Both the position numbers and the translations under genes were made by a program. A DNA stretch of 64,000 nucleotides from Microbacterium kyungheense (GTDB lineage Bacteria > Actinomycetota > Actinomycetes > Actinomycetales > Microbacteriaceae): contig NZ_VFPE01000001.1 in the NCBI RefSeq assembly GCF_006783905.1, forward strand, positions 744,001 to 808,000, read 5' to 3'. This document shows positions 41,421 to 49,378 of the stretch, in pieces. The notes under the pieces were generated by a model. That model did not search any database. It had not been told where the DNA came from and was given only the letters and a program-made list of their open reading frames with translations. How positions within the stretch are numbered: position 1 is the stretch's first letter; each line of letters opens with the position of its first letter.

Positions 41421-43331
41421 ATGCAGTTCCATCACCACGGTTACGTCTCGGGCGACCCCCGCGTGCAGGATGCCGCCGGCACCGGCGTCGACCGGCCCGC
41501 CGAGCTCCCCGACCAGATGGATGTGCTCATCGTCGGCTCCGGCCCCGCCGGCATGCTCCTCGCGGCGCAGATGTCGCAGTTCCCGGGCGTCACGACCCGC
41601 ATGATCGAGCGCCGCGACGGTCGTCTCGTCCTCGGTCAGGCCGACGGCATCCAACCGCGCAGCGTCGAGACCTTCCAGGCCTTCGGCTTCGCCGAGCGGA
41701 TCATCGCCGAGGCGTACAACATCGGCTGGATGAACTTCTGGGGACCCGACCCCGCGAACCCCGAGAACATCGTGCGCACCGCGCGCACCGAGGACTACGC
41801 GTTCAAGATCAGCGAGTTCCCGCACCTCATCGTCAACCAGGCGCGCGTGCTCGACTACTTCGCCGAGGCGGCCGCGCACGGCCCTGGGCGGATCGTGCCG
41901 GACTACGGCATCGAGTTCGTCGGCCTCACAATCCACGACGAGGGCGAGTACCCCGTCGAGGTGCGCGTCCGCCCTTCGACAGGCTCAGGGGCCGGGGCGG
42001 GGGAGCGAGCCGGCGACGAGCGCACGATCCGCGCCAAGTACGTGGTCGGCTGCGACGGCGCGCGCAGCGGCGTGCGCGAGGCCATCGGCCGCAAGCACGT
42101 CGGCGGGATCTCGGCCCACGCGTGGGGGGTCATGGATGTGCTCGTCAACACCGATTTCCCGGACTGGCGCACCAAGTGCGCCATCAACGCCGAGGCCGGC
42201 AACATCCTCCATATACCGCGCGAAGGCGGGTACCTGAGCCGCATGTACATCGACCTCGGCGAGGTGGCTGACGACGACGACCACCGCGTGCGCCAGACGC
42301 CGATCGAAGAGGTCATCCGCAAGGCCAACGCGATCCTGCACCCCTACTCGATCGACGTGAAGCAGGTCGCGTGGCACAGCGTCTACGAGGTCGGGCACCG
42401 GGTGACCGACAAGTTCGACGATGTCGACGTGGATCAGGGTCACGCGCCGCGCGTGTTCCTCACCGGCGACGCGTGCCACACGCACTCGGCGAAGGCCGGT
42501 CAGGGCATGAACGTCTCGATGCAGGACGGCTTCAACCTGGGCTGGAAGCTCGGTCACGTCCTCTCCGGCCTCAGCCCGGCGTCGCTCCTGGAGACGTACT
42601 CGGCCGAGCGGCAGCCCGTCGCGCAGCAGCTCATCGACTTCGACCGCGAGTGGTCGTCGCTCATGGCGCGCAAGCCCGAAGAGATCTCGGATCCGCAGGA
42701 GCTCGCCACCTTCTACCTCGGCACCGCCGAGTTCCCGTCCGGTTTCATGACGCAGTACGGCCAGTCGATGATCGTGACGGATGCCGCCCACCAGGGCCTC
42801 GCGTCCGGCTTCCCGATCGGCAAGCGCTTCAAGTCCTCCGAAGTCGTGCGCGTGTGCGACGGCAACGCGGTGCACCTCGGCCATCACGCCAAGGCCGACG
42901 GCCGGTGGCGGATCTACGCCTTCGCCGACCGGGCGGCGCCGGGCGCGGCATCCACTCTCTCGGACTGGGCACGGTACATGGCATCGGACGCCTCGCCGGT
43001 GACGCGGTTCACGCCGGCCGGGGCCGATGTCGACGCCGTGTTCGACGTGAAGGTCATCTACCAGCAGGCGCACGAGGACGTCGACATCATGGCGGTGCCG
43101 AAGCTCTTCCTGCCCGAGACCGGCCCGCTCGGCCTCATCGACTGGGAGAAGGTGTACGCGGCGGCGCCGAGCGCGTGGACGTCGACCGACATCTTCGAGG
43201 AGCGCGGGCTGTCCCGCGACGGCGTCGTGGTCGTCGTGCGCCCCGACCAGTACGTCGCCGCGGTGCTGCCGCTGACGGCGACCGACGAGCTCACCGCGTT
43301 CTTCGCGACGGCCTTGCTGCCGCAGCGCTGA
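41421..43331 (+). CDS. FAD-dependent phenolic-acid hydroxylase, 3-hydroxybenzoate 4-monooxygenase-like
   Basis: 636 residues, close to MobA/phenol-hydroxylase size. MDVLIVGSGPAGMLLAAQMS binds FAD. VVGCDGARSGVREAIGRKH is the DG motif and VFLTGDACHTHSAKAGQGMN the GD motif. A thioredoxin-like C-terminal domain starts near 450. It hydroxylates a phenolic acid next to an existing hydroxyl using NADPH. Protocatechuate formation from 3-hydroxybenzoate is the family precedent; hydroxyphenylacetate to homoprotocatechuate is the alternative that the hpa cluster suggests. Residues 184-196 (RPSTGSGAGAG) are encoded by an in-frame REP-like insertion. It is under the IclR dyads. Confidence 0.87.
   Translation: MQFHHHGYVSGDPRVQDAAGTGVDRPAELPDQMDVLIVGSGPAGMLLAAQMSQFPGVTTRMIERRDGRLVLGQADGIQPRSVETFQAFGFAERIIAEAYNIGWMNFWGPDPANPENIVRTARTEDYAFKISEFPHLIVNQARVLDYFAEAAAHGPGRIVPDYGIEFVGLTIHDEGEYPVEVRVRPSTGSGAGAGERAGDERTIRAKYVVGCDGARSGVREAIGRKHVGGISAHAWGVMDVLVNTDFPDWRTKCAINAEAGNILHIPREGGYLSRMYIDLGEVADDDDHRVRQTPIEEVIRKANAILHPYSIDVKQVAWHSVYEVGHRVTDKFDDVDVDQGHAPRVFLTGDACHTHSAKAGQGMNVSMQDGFNLGWKLGHVLSGLSPASLLETYSAERQPVAQQLIDFDREWSSLMARKPEEISDPQELATFYLGTAEFPSGFMTQYGQSMIVTDAAHQGLASGFPIGKRFKSSEVVRVCDGNAVHLGHHAKADGRWRIYAFADRAAPGAASTLSDWARYMASDASPVTRFTPAGADVDAVFDVKVIYQQAHEDVDIMAVPKLFLPETGPLGLIDWEKVYAAAPSAWTSTDIFEERGLSRDGVVVVVRPDQYVAAVLPLTATDELTAFFATALLPQR
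41971..41991. repeat. REP-like sequence inside the hydroxylase gene
   Basis: CCCTTCGACAGGCTCAGGGG is a full copy of the family seen at paaA and paaC. It interrupts the FAD-domain coding region in frame, giving RPSTGSGAG. Confidence 0.8.
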
Positions 43332-43373
43332 CGCCGTACGTTGCGGCGATAACGAGGCCGCCTCTGTACGCAC

Positions 43374-43381
43374 CGTATATG
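43374..43381. promoter_or_regulatory. CGTATATG core upstream of gabD
   Basis: Within the 121-base gap between the hydroxylase and gabD, GCACCGTATATGTGC has four-base arms (GCAC/GTGC) around the CGTATATG core also found at 22480. It may be a GntR site or simply a TATAT-type -10 region. Confidence 0.4.
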
Positions 43382-43452
43382 TGCTCAGGCCTGTCGGCAC
43401 GACAAGAATGGCCCCAGGCATCCACTACTCACCCGCAGACGAGGGAGTCCAC

Positions 43453-44922
43453 ATGACCGAGAATCGTGAGACCGAGCTGCTGGCGTCCGTCCCCGACGGG
43501 CTGTTCATCGGCGGCCAGTGGCGGGCGGCGTCCGGCGACAAGACGCTGAAGGTCTACGACCCGTCCAACGGCGAGGTCGTGAAAGAGATCGCGAACGCCT
43601 CGCCCGAGGACGGCAAGGCCGCTCTCGACGCCGCCGTCGAGGCGTTCCCGGCGTGGGCGGCCACGCCGGCGCGCGAGCGTGCCGAGATCCTGCGCGGGGC
43701 GTTCGACCTGCTGCAGGAGCGAAAGGAGGAATTCGCGCTCCTGATGACCGTCGAGATGGGCAAGCCGCTCGCCGAGGCGCGCGGCGAGGTCGCGTACGGC
43801 GGCGAGTTCCTGCGCTGGTTCAGCGAAGAGACCTCGCGCATCCAGGGCCGCTACGGGGCGAACCCCGAGGGCACCGGCCGCATGATCGTGTCGCAGCATC
43901 CGGTGGGTCCGTGCTTCCTCATCACGCCGTGGAACTTCCCGCTCGCGATGGCGACCCGCAAGATCGCGCCGGCGCTGGCCGCCGGCTGCACCGTCGTCAT
44001 CAAGCCGGCCGAGCTGACGCCGCTCACGACGCTGTACTTCGCGAAGCTGCTCGAAGACGCGGGCCTGCCGGCAGGTGTGGTCAATGTGTTCACCACGTCG
44101 ACGTCGGGCGCCGTGTCGGAGCCCATCATCCGCGACCCGCGTCTGCGCAAGCTGTCGTTCACGGGATCGACGCAGGTCGGCCAGCGTCTGCTCGAGCAGG
44201 CGTCGCAGGGCGTGCTGCGCACTTCGATGGAGCTCGGCGGCAACGCTCCGTTCGTGGTGTTCGACGACGCCGACCTCGACAAGGCGGTCGACGGCGCGAT
44301 CGCGGCGAAGTTCCGCAACATCGGCCAGGCGTGCACGGCCGCGAACCGGTTCATCGTGCACCGCTCGGTCGCCGACGAGTTCGCCCGCCGCGTCACCGAG
44401 CGCGTCAACGGCTTCACCATCGGCCGCGGCACCGAGGACGGCGTCACCATCGGCCCGCTCATCGACGACCGCGCGGTCGCGAAGGCCGCCCAGCTGGTTC
44501 AGGATGCCGTCACGCGCGGCGCGTCCGTCGCCACCGGCGGCAACGCGATCGACGGGCCGGGCACGTTCTACGAGCCGACCGTCGTCACCGACGTGCAGCC
44601 GGGCTCCGAGATCCTGCGTGAGGAGATCTTCGGCCCGGTGCTCGCGATCGTGCCGTTCGACACCGAGGACGAAGCCGTGCGTCTGGCCAACGACACCGAA
44701 TACGGACTGGTCTCGTACGTCTTCACCGAGAACCTCGCCCGCGGCCAGCGCATGATCGAGCGTCTGGAGACCGGCATGATGGGCCTCAACATGGGGGTCG
44801 TCTCCAACGCCGCCGCCCCGTTCGGCGGCTGGAAGATGTCGGGCCTCGGCCGCGAGGGCGGTGCCGAGGGCATCCACGAGTACCTGCAGACCAAGTACAC
44901 GCTGACGCCCAACCCGTTCTGA
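43453..44922 (+). CDS. gabD: NAD(P)-dependent succinate-semialdehyde dehydrogenase
   Basis: 489 residues of the GabD/SSADH subgroup. ITPWNFPLAMATRKIAPALA, FTGSTQVGQRLLEQASQG, MELGGNAPFVVFDDADLDKA (catalytic Glu), IGQACTAANRFIVHR (catalytic Cys) and FGGWKMSGLGREGG are intact. It oxidises succinic semialdehyde to succinate, and HpaI 27 kb away produces exactly that aldehyde. It starts after GAGGGAG and is followed 14 bases past the stop by a good terminator. Confidence 0.94.
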   Translation: MTENRETELLASVPDGLFIGGQWRAASGDKTLKVYDPSNGEVVKEIANASPEDGKAALDAAVEAFPAWAATPARERAEILRGAFDLLQERKEEFALLMTVEMGKPLAEARGEVAYGGEFLRWFSEETSRIQGRYGANPEGTGRMIVSQHPVGPCFLITPWNFPLAMATRKIAPALAAGCTVVIKPAELTPLTTLYFAKLLEDAGLPAGVVNVFTTSTSGAVSEPIIRDPRLRKLSFTGSTQVGQRLLEQASQGVLRTSMELGGNAPFVVFDDADLDKAVDGAIAAKFRNIGQACTAANRFIVHRSVADEFARRVTERVNGFTIGRGTEDGVTIGPLIDDRAVAKAAQLVQDAVTRGASVATGGNAIDGPGTFYEPTVVTDVQPGSEILREEIFGPVLAIVPFDTEDEAVRLANDTEYGLVSYVFTENLARGQRMIERLETGMMGLNMGVVSNAAAPFGGWKMSGLGREGGAEGIHEYLQTKYTLTPNPF

Positions 44923-44935
44923 CCCGGGGAGTGAG

Positions 44936-44974
44936 ATGAGCGGATGCCGCGGCGACGGGGTGTCCGCTCATTTT
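44936..44974 (+). terminator. Terminator after gabD
   Basis: ATGAGCGGA (44936-44944) pairs exactly with TCCGCTCAT (44963-44971), followed by TTTT. It is one of the few hairpins here with a real T-run. The loop contains a GGATGCCG-type sequence. Confidence 0.85.
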
Positions 44975-45043
44975 GCTGGTCAGAGTTGCGGCGATTCACG
45001 GGTGGGTCGGGATGGGCGGAGGCTGTCTGGAAGAGGTGAGCAG

Positions 45044-45640
45044 ATGAGCGACGACACGAGATCTCTGTGGGATGCGGAGGCCGAAGCCTTCGATGATGCC
45101 GCCGACCATGGGCTCCGCGATCCTGACGTCCGGCGAGCATGGGCCGACCTGCTGCTCCCGCTCATCGAGGGTCGCAGGCTCCGCGTGGCTGACCTGGGGT
45201 GCGGGACCGGCACGTTGTCGGTCCTCCTCGCAAGCGAGGGAGGGCACCTGGTCTCGGGAGTCGACTTCTCGCCCGAGATGATCCGCCGCGCACGCCACAA
45301 GGCCGGCGCCACGACACCGAGGCCCACCTTCACCGTTGCTGACGCATCCGATCCTCCACTTCCCCGAGGATCGTTCGACGTCGTGCTGTCCCGTCACGTC
45401 CTGTGGGCGCTGCCGGATCCGGCCGCAGCGCTCGACCGGTGGATCGAACTGCTCGCGCCGGCCGGCCTGCTCATCCTCATCGAGGGACGGTGGCACACCG
45501 GGGTCGGGCTGACCGCCGACGAGAGCCTCCGCCTCGTCAGCGAGCGACGAGAAGACGTGCAGCTGCGCATGCTCGACGACCCTGCGTACTGGGGCGGGGC
45601 TATCACCGACGAGAGATACCTGATCGTCAGCCGCGGCTGA
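45044..45640 (+). CDS. Class I SAM-dependent methyltransferase
   Basis: 198 residues. LRVADLGCGTGTLSVLLASE is the SAM-binding motif I, VSGVDFSPEMIRRARHKAG motif II, and GSFDVVLSRHVLWALPDPAA the methyltransferase_11 post-motif. It is cytoplasmic and its substrate is unknown. It opens a stretch (about 45.0-47.6 kb) whose codon use appears less strictly GC-ending than that of the flanks. The ATG at 45044 follows AGAGGTGAG. Confidence 0.88.
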   Translation: MSDDTRSLWDAEAEAFDDAADHGLRDPDVRRAWADLLLPLIEGRRLRVADLGCGTGTLSVLLASEGGHLVSGVDFSPEMIRRARHKAGATTPRPTFTVADASDPPLPRGSFDVVLSRHVLWALPDPAAALDRWIELLAPAGLLILIEGRWHTGVGLTADESLRLVSERREDVQLRMLDDPAYWGGAITDERYLIVSRG

Positions 45641-45780
45641 TTGCGCGAAGCCCTGCGCCGATACCGCGAGCCTTGGCTTGAGATTCCGCGGTAGCGGGAG
45701 CTTCCAGACGCCGCGCCCACCTCAGGGGACACGGCGGTCGCCGAAGCAATGCGGATGCCCCGCAAGGCTGGACGATTCGA

Positions 45781-45812
45781 CGGTGCCGCCACCACGTGCC
45801 GAGGCGGCACCG
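45781..45812. terminator. Hairpin in the methyltransferase-DUF1294 gap
   Basis: CGGTGCCGCC (45781-45790) pairs exactly with GGCGGCACCG (45803-45812) around 12 bases. It lies 140 bases after the methyltransferase stop, in a gap of 226 bases with no other feature besides the promoter of the next gene. Confidence 0.5.
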
Positions 45813-45866
45813 GGGCGTGCAGCGGGTGTGAGTCGTGAGTCGACCGGTCTCCCTAGAATCGAGCAC

Positions 45867-46337
45867 GTGACCACCGGCTCAAGCAGATCGACACGTCTGG
45901 ACGTCGGCGATCATCGTTCCCGTGACATGTCGAAGCCGCTTCCTTCGGCGCTGAGCTGGACAGTTCTGTGCGGTTTCGCGGTCGCGTTCCCGGTCGCCTA
46001 CGTCGCGGCCGACCTTCCACTGTGGATCCCTGCGCTCTACCTCGCGATGAGCATCGGGGGCTTCGCCGCCTACGGTGTCGATAAGTCGGCGGCGAAGGCA
46101 GGTCGTGGGCGCGTTTCGGAGCAGACGCTTCTCACCGTCGGCCTCCTCGGCGGCTGGCCGGGAGCGCTCATCGCACAGCAGGTGTTCCGGCATAAGACGC
46201 GCAAGCGCTCCTTCCGGCGCATGTTCTGGTTCACGATCCTCATCAACGTCGCCGTGCTGTCCGGGCTCGTCTACGTCGCCGTGACTGAGCCCGGGGTACT
46301 CGACCTTCCGTTCCTCACTTCATTCGGAGTGACCTGA
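45867..46337 (+). CDS. DUF1294 membrane protein, possibly leaderless
   Basis: 156 residues from a GTG at 45867, or 136 from an ATG at 45927. Helices WTVLCGFAVAFPVAYVAA, LWIPALYLAMSIGGFAAYGV and FWFTILINVAVLSGLVYVAV flank the conserved DKSAAKAGRGRVSEQTLL and GGWPGALIAQQVFRHKTRK, which define DUF1294. TAGAAT at 45854-45859 is a good -10 box 7 bases before the GTG, so the transcript could start at the start codon itself, with no Shine-Dalgarno sequence needed. Function unknown; some relatives are fused to cold-shock domains. Confidence 0.8.
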   Translation: MTTGSSRSTRLDVGDHRSRDMSKPLPSALSWTVLCGFAVAFPVAYVAADLPLWIPALYLAMSIGGFAAYGVDKSAAKAGRGRVSEQTLLTVGLLGGWPGALIAQQVFRHKTRKRSFRRMFWFTILINVAVLSGLVYVAVTEPGVLDLPFLTSFGVT

Positions 46338-46488
46338 CTGATGCCGATGAGCGAACCGCAGCAGGAGTTGACCGATAGCGCCGCCGGCCCGCGTGCCGTC
46401 GCACGCTGCCGGCACGTGAGATGCTGCCCGCCGGCTGCGGGCGGTCGACTTCTGAGTACGTGTCGCTCGGGTCTGGGATTCTGTTCCC

Positions 46489-47550
46489 ATGAGCGGTGAT
46501 CGTGATCGGTGGGTGCAGGTGCAAGCCGGCGAGGTCCGGATCGCGATCAGCGGGGATCACCCCGTCGGCCTCGTACGAGGACCAGGCACAGAAGTCGTTG
46601 TCTCCTGGCCGGACCTCGACGTGGGTTCCCGCGCAACGTCGATCACGGTCCTCGCTGCTCCCACCGGAGCGTGGGTGTTCTATCGTCCGGACGAGTCCGA
46701 GGATCCCGCACTCCCAGACGGCAAACCTGCTGCCGTTCACATCGCGACCGATGGTCAGATCACGCGCTTCACCGAAGTGCGTGGGCATCAGCCACTGGGT
46801 GTGACACGCCATGGCCTGTGGGTAACCGCCGACGCCTTCCCGAAACTTGACGACCCGTCGGCATGGCAACAACCGCGTCACGCGGAGGTGCTTATCCCGG
46901 GTGGCTCGAGCCGGATCATCACCACCGACCGCCGGATTGCTTTCGTGATGGAAACGGACACGTCACCGCGTCTGATCCTCTACTCCGGCGCGCCCGCCGC
47001 AACAACCGCGAGGCTAGGTGGCACGACGTATTCCTACCGGTACGCGTCGGTCGCGCTCGGCGACGAGTTGCCCGCCGAGATAAACATCGCGGACGACAGG
47101 TTCGAGCTGTTCGATGAGCAGGAACTGTTGCGCGCGATGGGGAACGTCGCGCCACGTCCCCTCGACGTTGCTCCCATTGAGTCGCCGATCCCGTGGAGCC
47201 TCATCCATCTCTCCACTGCGGAACAGAACGCCGCCGTCGCGTCGACGCTCCGAGAGTTCGATCACCTCGCGAGTTACTGGCACGGACAGGACGGCCGCAC
47301 ATCTCCGCTTTCGCGAGGCTTGGGGGATCCCCGCGTTGAGCCGGTCGGTGAGTGGCCGCACACGCGGGTGGAAGTGTCTTTCACCCACCCGCACTTTCCT
47401 GGCGGGCGGCTTCGACGCACTCTCCGCGTCTTCGACGAGGCCGGGCGCGTACGACCCTCGATGTACGCTTCGATTCACCTCATGGAGGACCTCGACACCA
47501 GTGCCCTTCCCGACCCGGCCAACGCTCACAACGGCGTCCTCGACATCTAG
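46489..47550 (+). CDS. Hypothetical protein of unknown family
   Basis: 353 residues without a family I recognise. The N-terminal half alternates short strands (WVQVQAGEVRIAISG, EVVVSWPDLDV, TSITVLAAPTGAWVFYRP, IITTDRRIAFVMETD), suggesting a beta-propeller or beta-sandwich. The C-terminal third has TRVEVSFTHPHFPGGRLRRT and RPSMYASIHLMEDLD. There is no signal peptide, membrane helix or catalytic signature. Its codons use more A/T-ending forms than neighbours, consistent with a more recent arrival. It stands alone, transcribed away from the DUF1622 gene. Confidence 0.7.
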   Translation: MSGDRDRWVQVQAGEVRIAISGDHPVGLVRGPGTEVVVSWPDLDVGSRATSITVLAAPTGAWVFYRPDESEDPALPDGKPAAVHIATDGQITRFTEVRGHQPLGVTRHGLWVTADAFPKLDDPSAWQQPRHAEVLIPGGSSRIITTDRRIAFVMETDTSPRLILYSGAPAATTARLGGTTYSYRYASVALGDELPAEINIADDRFELFDEQELLRAMGNVAPRPLDVAPIESPIPWSLIHLSTAEQNAAVASTLREFDHLASYWHGQDGRTSPLSRGLGDPRVEPVGEWPHTRVEVSFTHPHFPGGRLRRTLRVFDEAGRVRPSMYASIHLMEDLDTSALPDPANAHNGVLDI

Positions 47551-47679
47551 CACCAGGAGCGGTCGCTGAGCGCCTCCGGTGCGAGCTGAGGGACCGATCA
47601 GGTGCGATTCATCACCGGCACCACCTCGGGCTGAGGCCCGATCGGGAAGGACGCCCGCCTGACGGGCGAAGGGCGGGGA

Positions 47680-48117
47680 CTACTCAGCGCGCTCTGCAGG
47701 GGATGCCGCTGCACGGGCCGAGGCGGCGCGATCGTTCGCCGCTGCCTGACCGAGCAGCTGACCGCCGCTTGTCAGGAGCGCACGACGCCACGGCGCGACC
47801 CCGTCGATCTCGATCTGGATGGAGATCGACAGGATCGTCCGGATGATCACGATGATCCCGAGGATCAGCGCATCCTCGAGCGACGGCTTGGAGGTGATCG
47901 TCCGCACGAGATCCGCGGCGACGAGGACCTCGAGTCCCAGCAGGATCGCCGCGCCGAGCGTCGTGCGCAGGGCGGCGTAGGCGGCGTGGCCTCCCTCGCC
48001 GCGCAGGAGGGAGCGGATGCCGAGCACGACCGCGAAGAGGAATCCGGCGACCATGACGACGGCACCGATCACCTCGAACCCGATGGCGACAGCGCTGAAC
48101 ACCGACTCGAAATCCAC
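47680..48117 (-). CDS. DUF1622 membrane protein
   Basis: 145 residues from a GTG. Three hydrophobic helices (VAIGFEVIGAVVMVAGFLFA, TTLGAAILLGLEVLVAADLV and ALILGIIVIIRTILSISIQI) with the internal TSKPSLEDALILG match DUF1622, a widespread inner-membrane family of unknown function. The tail beyond residue 110 is soluble and Ala-rich. No partner gene is adjacent. Confidence 0.8.
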   Translation of the reverse strand: MDFESVFSAVAIGFEVIGAVVMVAGFLFAVVLGIRSLLRGEGGHAAYAALRTTLGAAILLGLEVLVAADLVRTITSKPSLEDALILGIIVIIRTILSISIQIEIDGVAPWRRALLTSGGQLLGQAAANDRAASARAAASPAERAE

Positions 48118-48332
48118 GCGCTCAGCGTAGGGGGCCAGCCCGCCCGTGGCTAGGCAACGCGCATATCGGGCTGCGCGAGGCGCTCGGGCTGCCTTGACGC
48201 CGTCCTGCCGACGCGTGCTGCGCGCAGGCCTGAGCAGTATGTCGGGTCCCAGGGGGTGCGCCGGCGTGTCAACCCCCTACGCATCCGCAGTGAGGAACTC
48301 GGATGCTGGTGGGCAAAGCCAGGAGGTGCGAA

Positions 48333-48635
48333 ATGACGAACCAGCAGCCGTCTTCCTTCGAGTCCGGAGCGGATGACGAAGGCTACGAAGGTCCCGATGT
48401 CGAGATGCCCGTCGGCGACAAGTCGGGGCTCGGCGACACCGCCGACGACCTCAACGACAGCGCCGACTCGTACGTGAGCCCTGCACGCAACGCGTCCCAG
48501 GATTCGGGGGAGCCGAAGAGCGACGGGCTCGGCCAGGACGGCACGATCCCCGATGAACCCGATGGCGTGGCCGCCGGCTACACCGGCGAGCCGTCGACGT
48601 TCGAGCCGGAAGAAGACGGCCAGGCCGACCGCTGA
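48333..48635 (+). CDS. Small acidic hydrophilic protein
   Basis: 100 residues with strong ribosome site AGGAGGT (48321-48327). The sequence is highly acidic and disorder-like (ESGADDEGYEGPDVEMPVGD, GLGDTADDLNDSADSYVSPA, STFEPEEDGQADR), without Cys, Trp or hydrophobic core. Such hydrophilin-like proteins are often stress-induced. The excellent translation signal suggests it can be abundant. The gap upstream (48118-48332) includes AGGGGGT/ACCCCCT inverted repeats around TGTCAACC. Function unknown. Confidence 0.75.
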   Translation: MTNQQPSSFESGADDEGYEGPDVEMPVGDKSGLGDTADDLNDSADSYVSPARNASQDSGEPKSDGLGQDGTIPDEPDGVAAGYTGEPSTFEPEEDGQADR

Positions 48636-48639
48636 AAAG

Positions 48640-48668
48640 CGCCGAGCCGCCTAGGTGTGCTCGGCGCC
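48640..48668. terminator. Bidirectional terminator between convergent genes
   Basis: GCGCCGAGC (48640-48648) pairs with GCTCGGCGC (48660-48668). The hairpin contains the HxlR stop codon and is preceded by GAAAA on the + side, giving a T-run for the minus-strand transcript. Confidence 0.7.
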
Positions 48669-48932
48669 CCACCGTTGCAGGGCGGCGATCGCGTCGCGCA
48701 GAGCGAGCCCGCGATCGGTGAGCGCGTACGCGCGGGTGTTGTGCCGCAGGGGCAGGCGGTGCAGGACCCCGGCCGCTTCGAGTTCGCGCAGGCGGGTCGC
48801 CAGCATGTTCGTGCCGGCGCCCAGGTCGCGCTGCAGGTCGCCGTAGCGCTGCGGGCCTTCGAGCAGCCGCTCCACGATGAGGAGCGCCCAGCGCGCTCCG
48901 ACGACGTCGAGGGCCGCGGCGAGGTCGCTCAC
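48651..48932 (-). CDS. HxlR-family winged-helix regulator
   Basis: 93 residues from a GTG at 48932. DVVGARWALLIVERLLEGPQ, RYGDLQRDLGAGTNMLATRL, RELEAAGVLHRLPLRHNTRA and YALTDRGLALRDAIAALQRW are the HxlR winged helix. The usual N-terminal sensor Cys is missing. Its GTG overlaps the TGA of the VOC-domain gene, so the two are coupled. That pairing suggests control of, or by, the VOC protein, such as resistance or detoxification. Confidence 0.87.
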   Translation of the reverse strand: MSDLAAALDVVGARWALLIVERLLEGPQRYGDLQRDLGAGTNMLATRLRELEAAGVLHRLPLRHNTRAYALTDRGLALRDAIAALQRWGAEHT

Positions 48933-49333
48933 GCCGTCGGTTCGGTGTCCGGCTTCATCCAGAACGGCGAGTAGTGGTAGCCATCGGGGTCGTCGAACTG
49001 CCGCTGGTACATGAAGGGGTAGTCGTCGGTGTCTCCGATTCGGCCACCCGCGGCGCCGGCGCGCTCGACGAGTTCGTCGACCGCCTCGCGGCTGCCGAGG
49101 TCGAACGAGACCGTGACCTTCGACGGCGTATCGGGGCCGCCGATCAACGGCTCCACGCCGCCGACGCTCGCGTACATCTCTCGGCTGCCGAGCATGACGT
49201 ACTGGTCGGGCGCGATCGCGAAGCACGACACGTTGTGATCCGACATCTCGGCGTTGAGTGACCAGCCGAGGGCGGAATAGAAGGCGGTCGCGCGTTCCAC
49301 GCTGTCGACCGGGCAGGTGATGAAGAGGCTCAT
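48929..49333 (-). CDS. VOC-superfamily (glyoxalase/bleomycin-resistance-like) protein
   Basis: 134 residues starting MSLFITCPVDSVERATAFYS at 49333; the longer frame adds 12 residues without similarity. VSFDLGSREAVDELVERAGA and YQRQFDDPDGYHYSPFWMKP complete the two beta-alpha-beta-beta-beta modules. This lactoylglutathione-lyase-related group contains dioxygenases, isomerases and drug binders; which one is unknown. It is co-transcribed with the HxlR gene through a GTGA overlap. Confidence 0.85.
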   Translation of the reverse strand: MSLFITCPVDSVERATAFYSALGWSLNAEMSDHNVSCFAIAPDQYVMLGSREMYASVGGVEPLIGGPDTPSKVTVSFDLGSREAVDELVERAGAAGGRIGDTDDYPFMYQRQFDDPDGYHYSPFWMKPDTEPTA

Positions 49334-49378
49334 GAGGCTGATACTTCCAAAATGAAAGTGCGCCGTCAAGCCCTCCGG

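Noticed and set aside
46341..46488. Short ATG frame in the DUF1294-to-hypothetical gap
   Set aside because: The frame is Cys/Arg-rich, runs into the next gene without its own stop and lacks a ribosome site.
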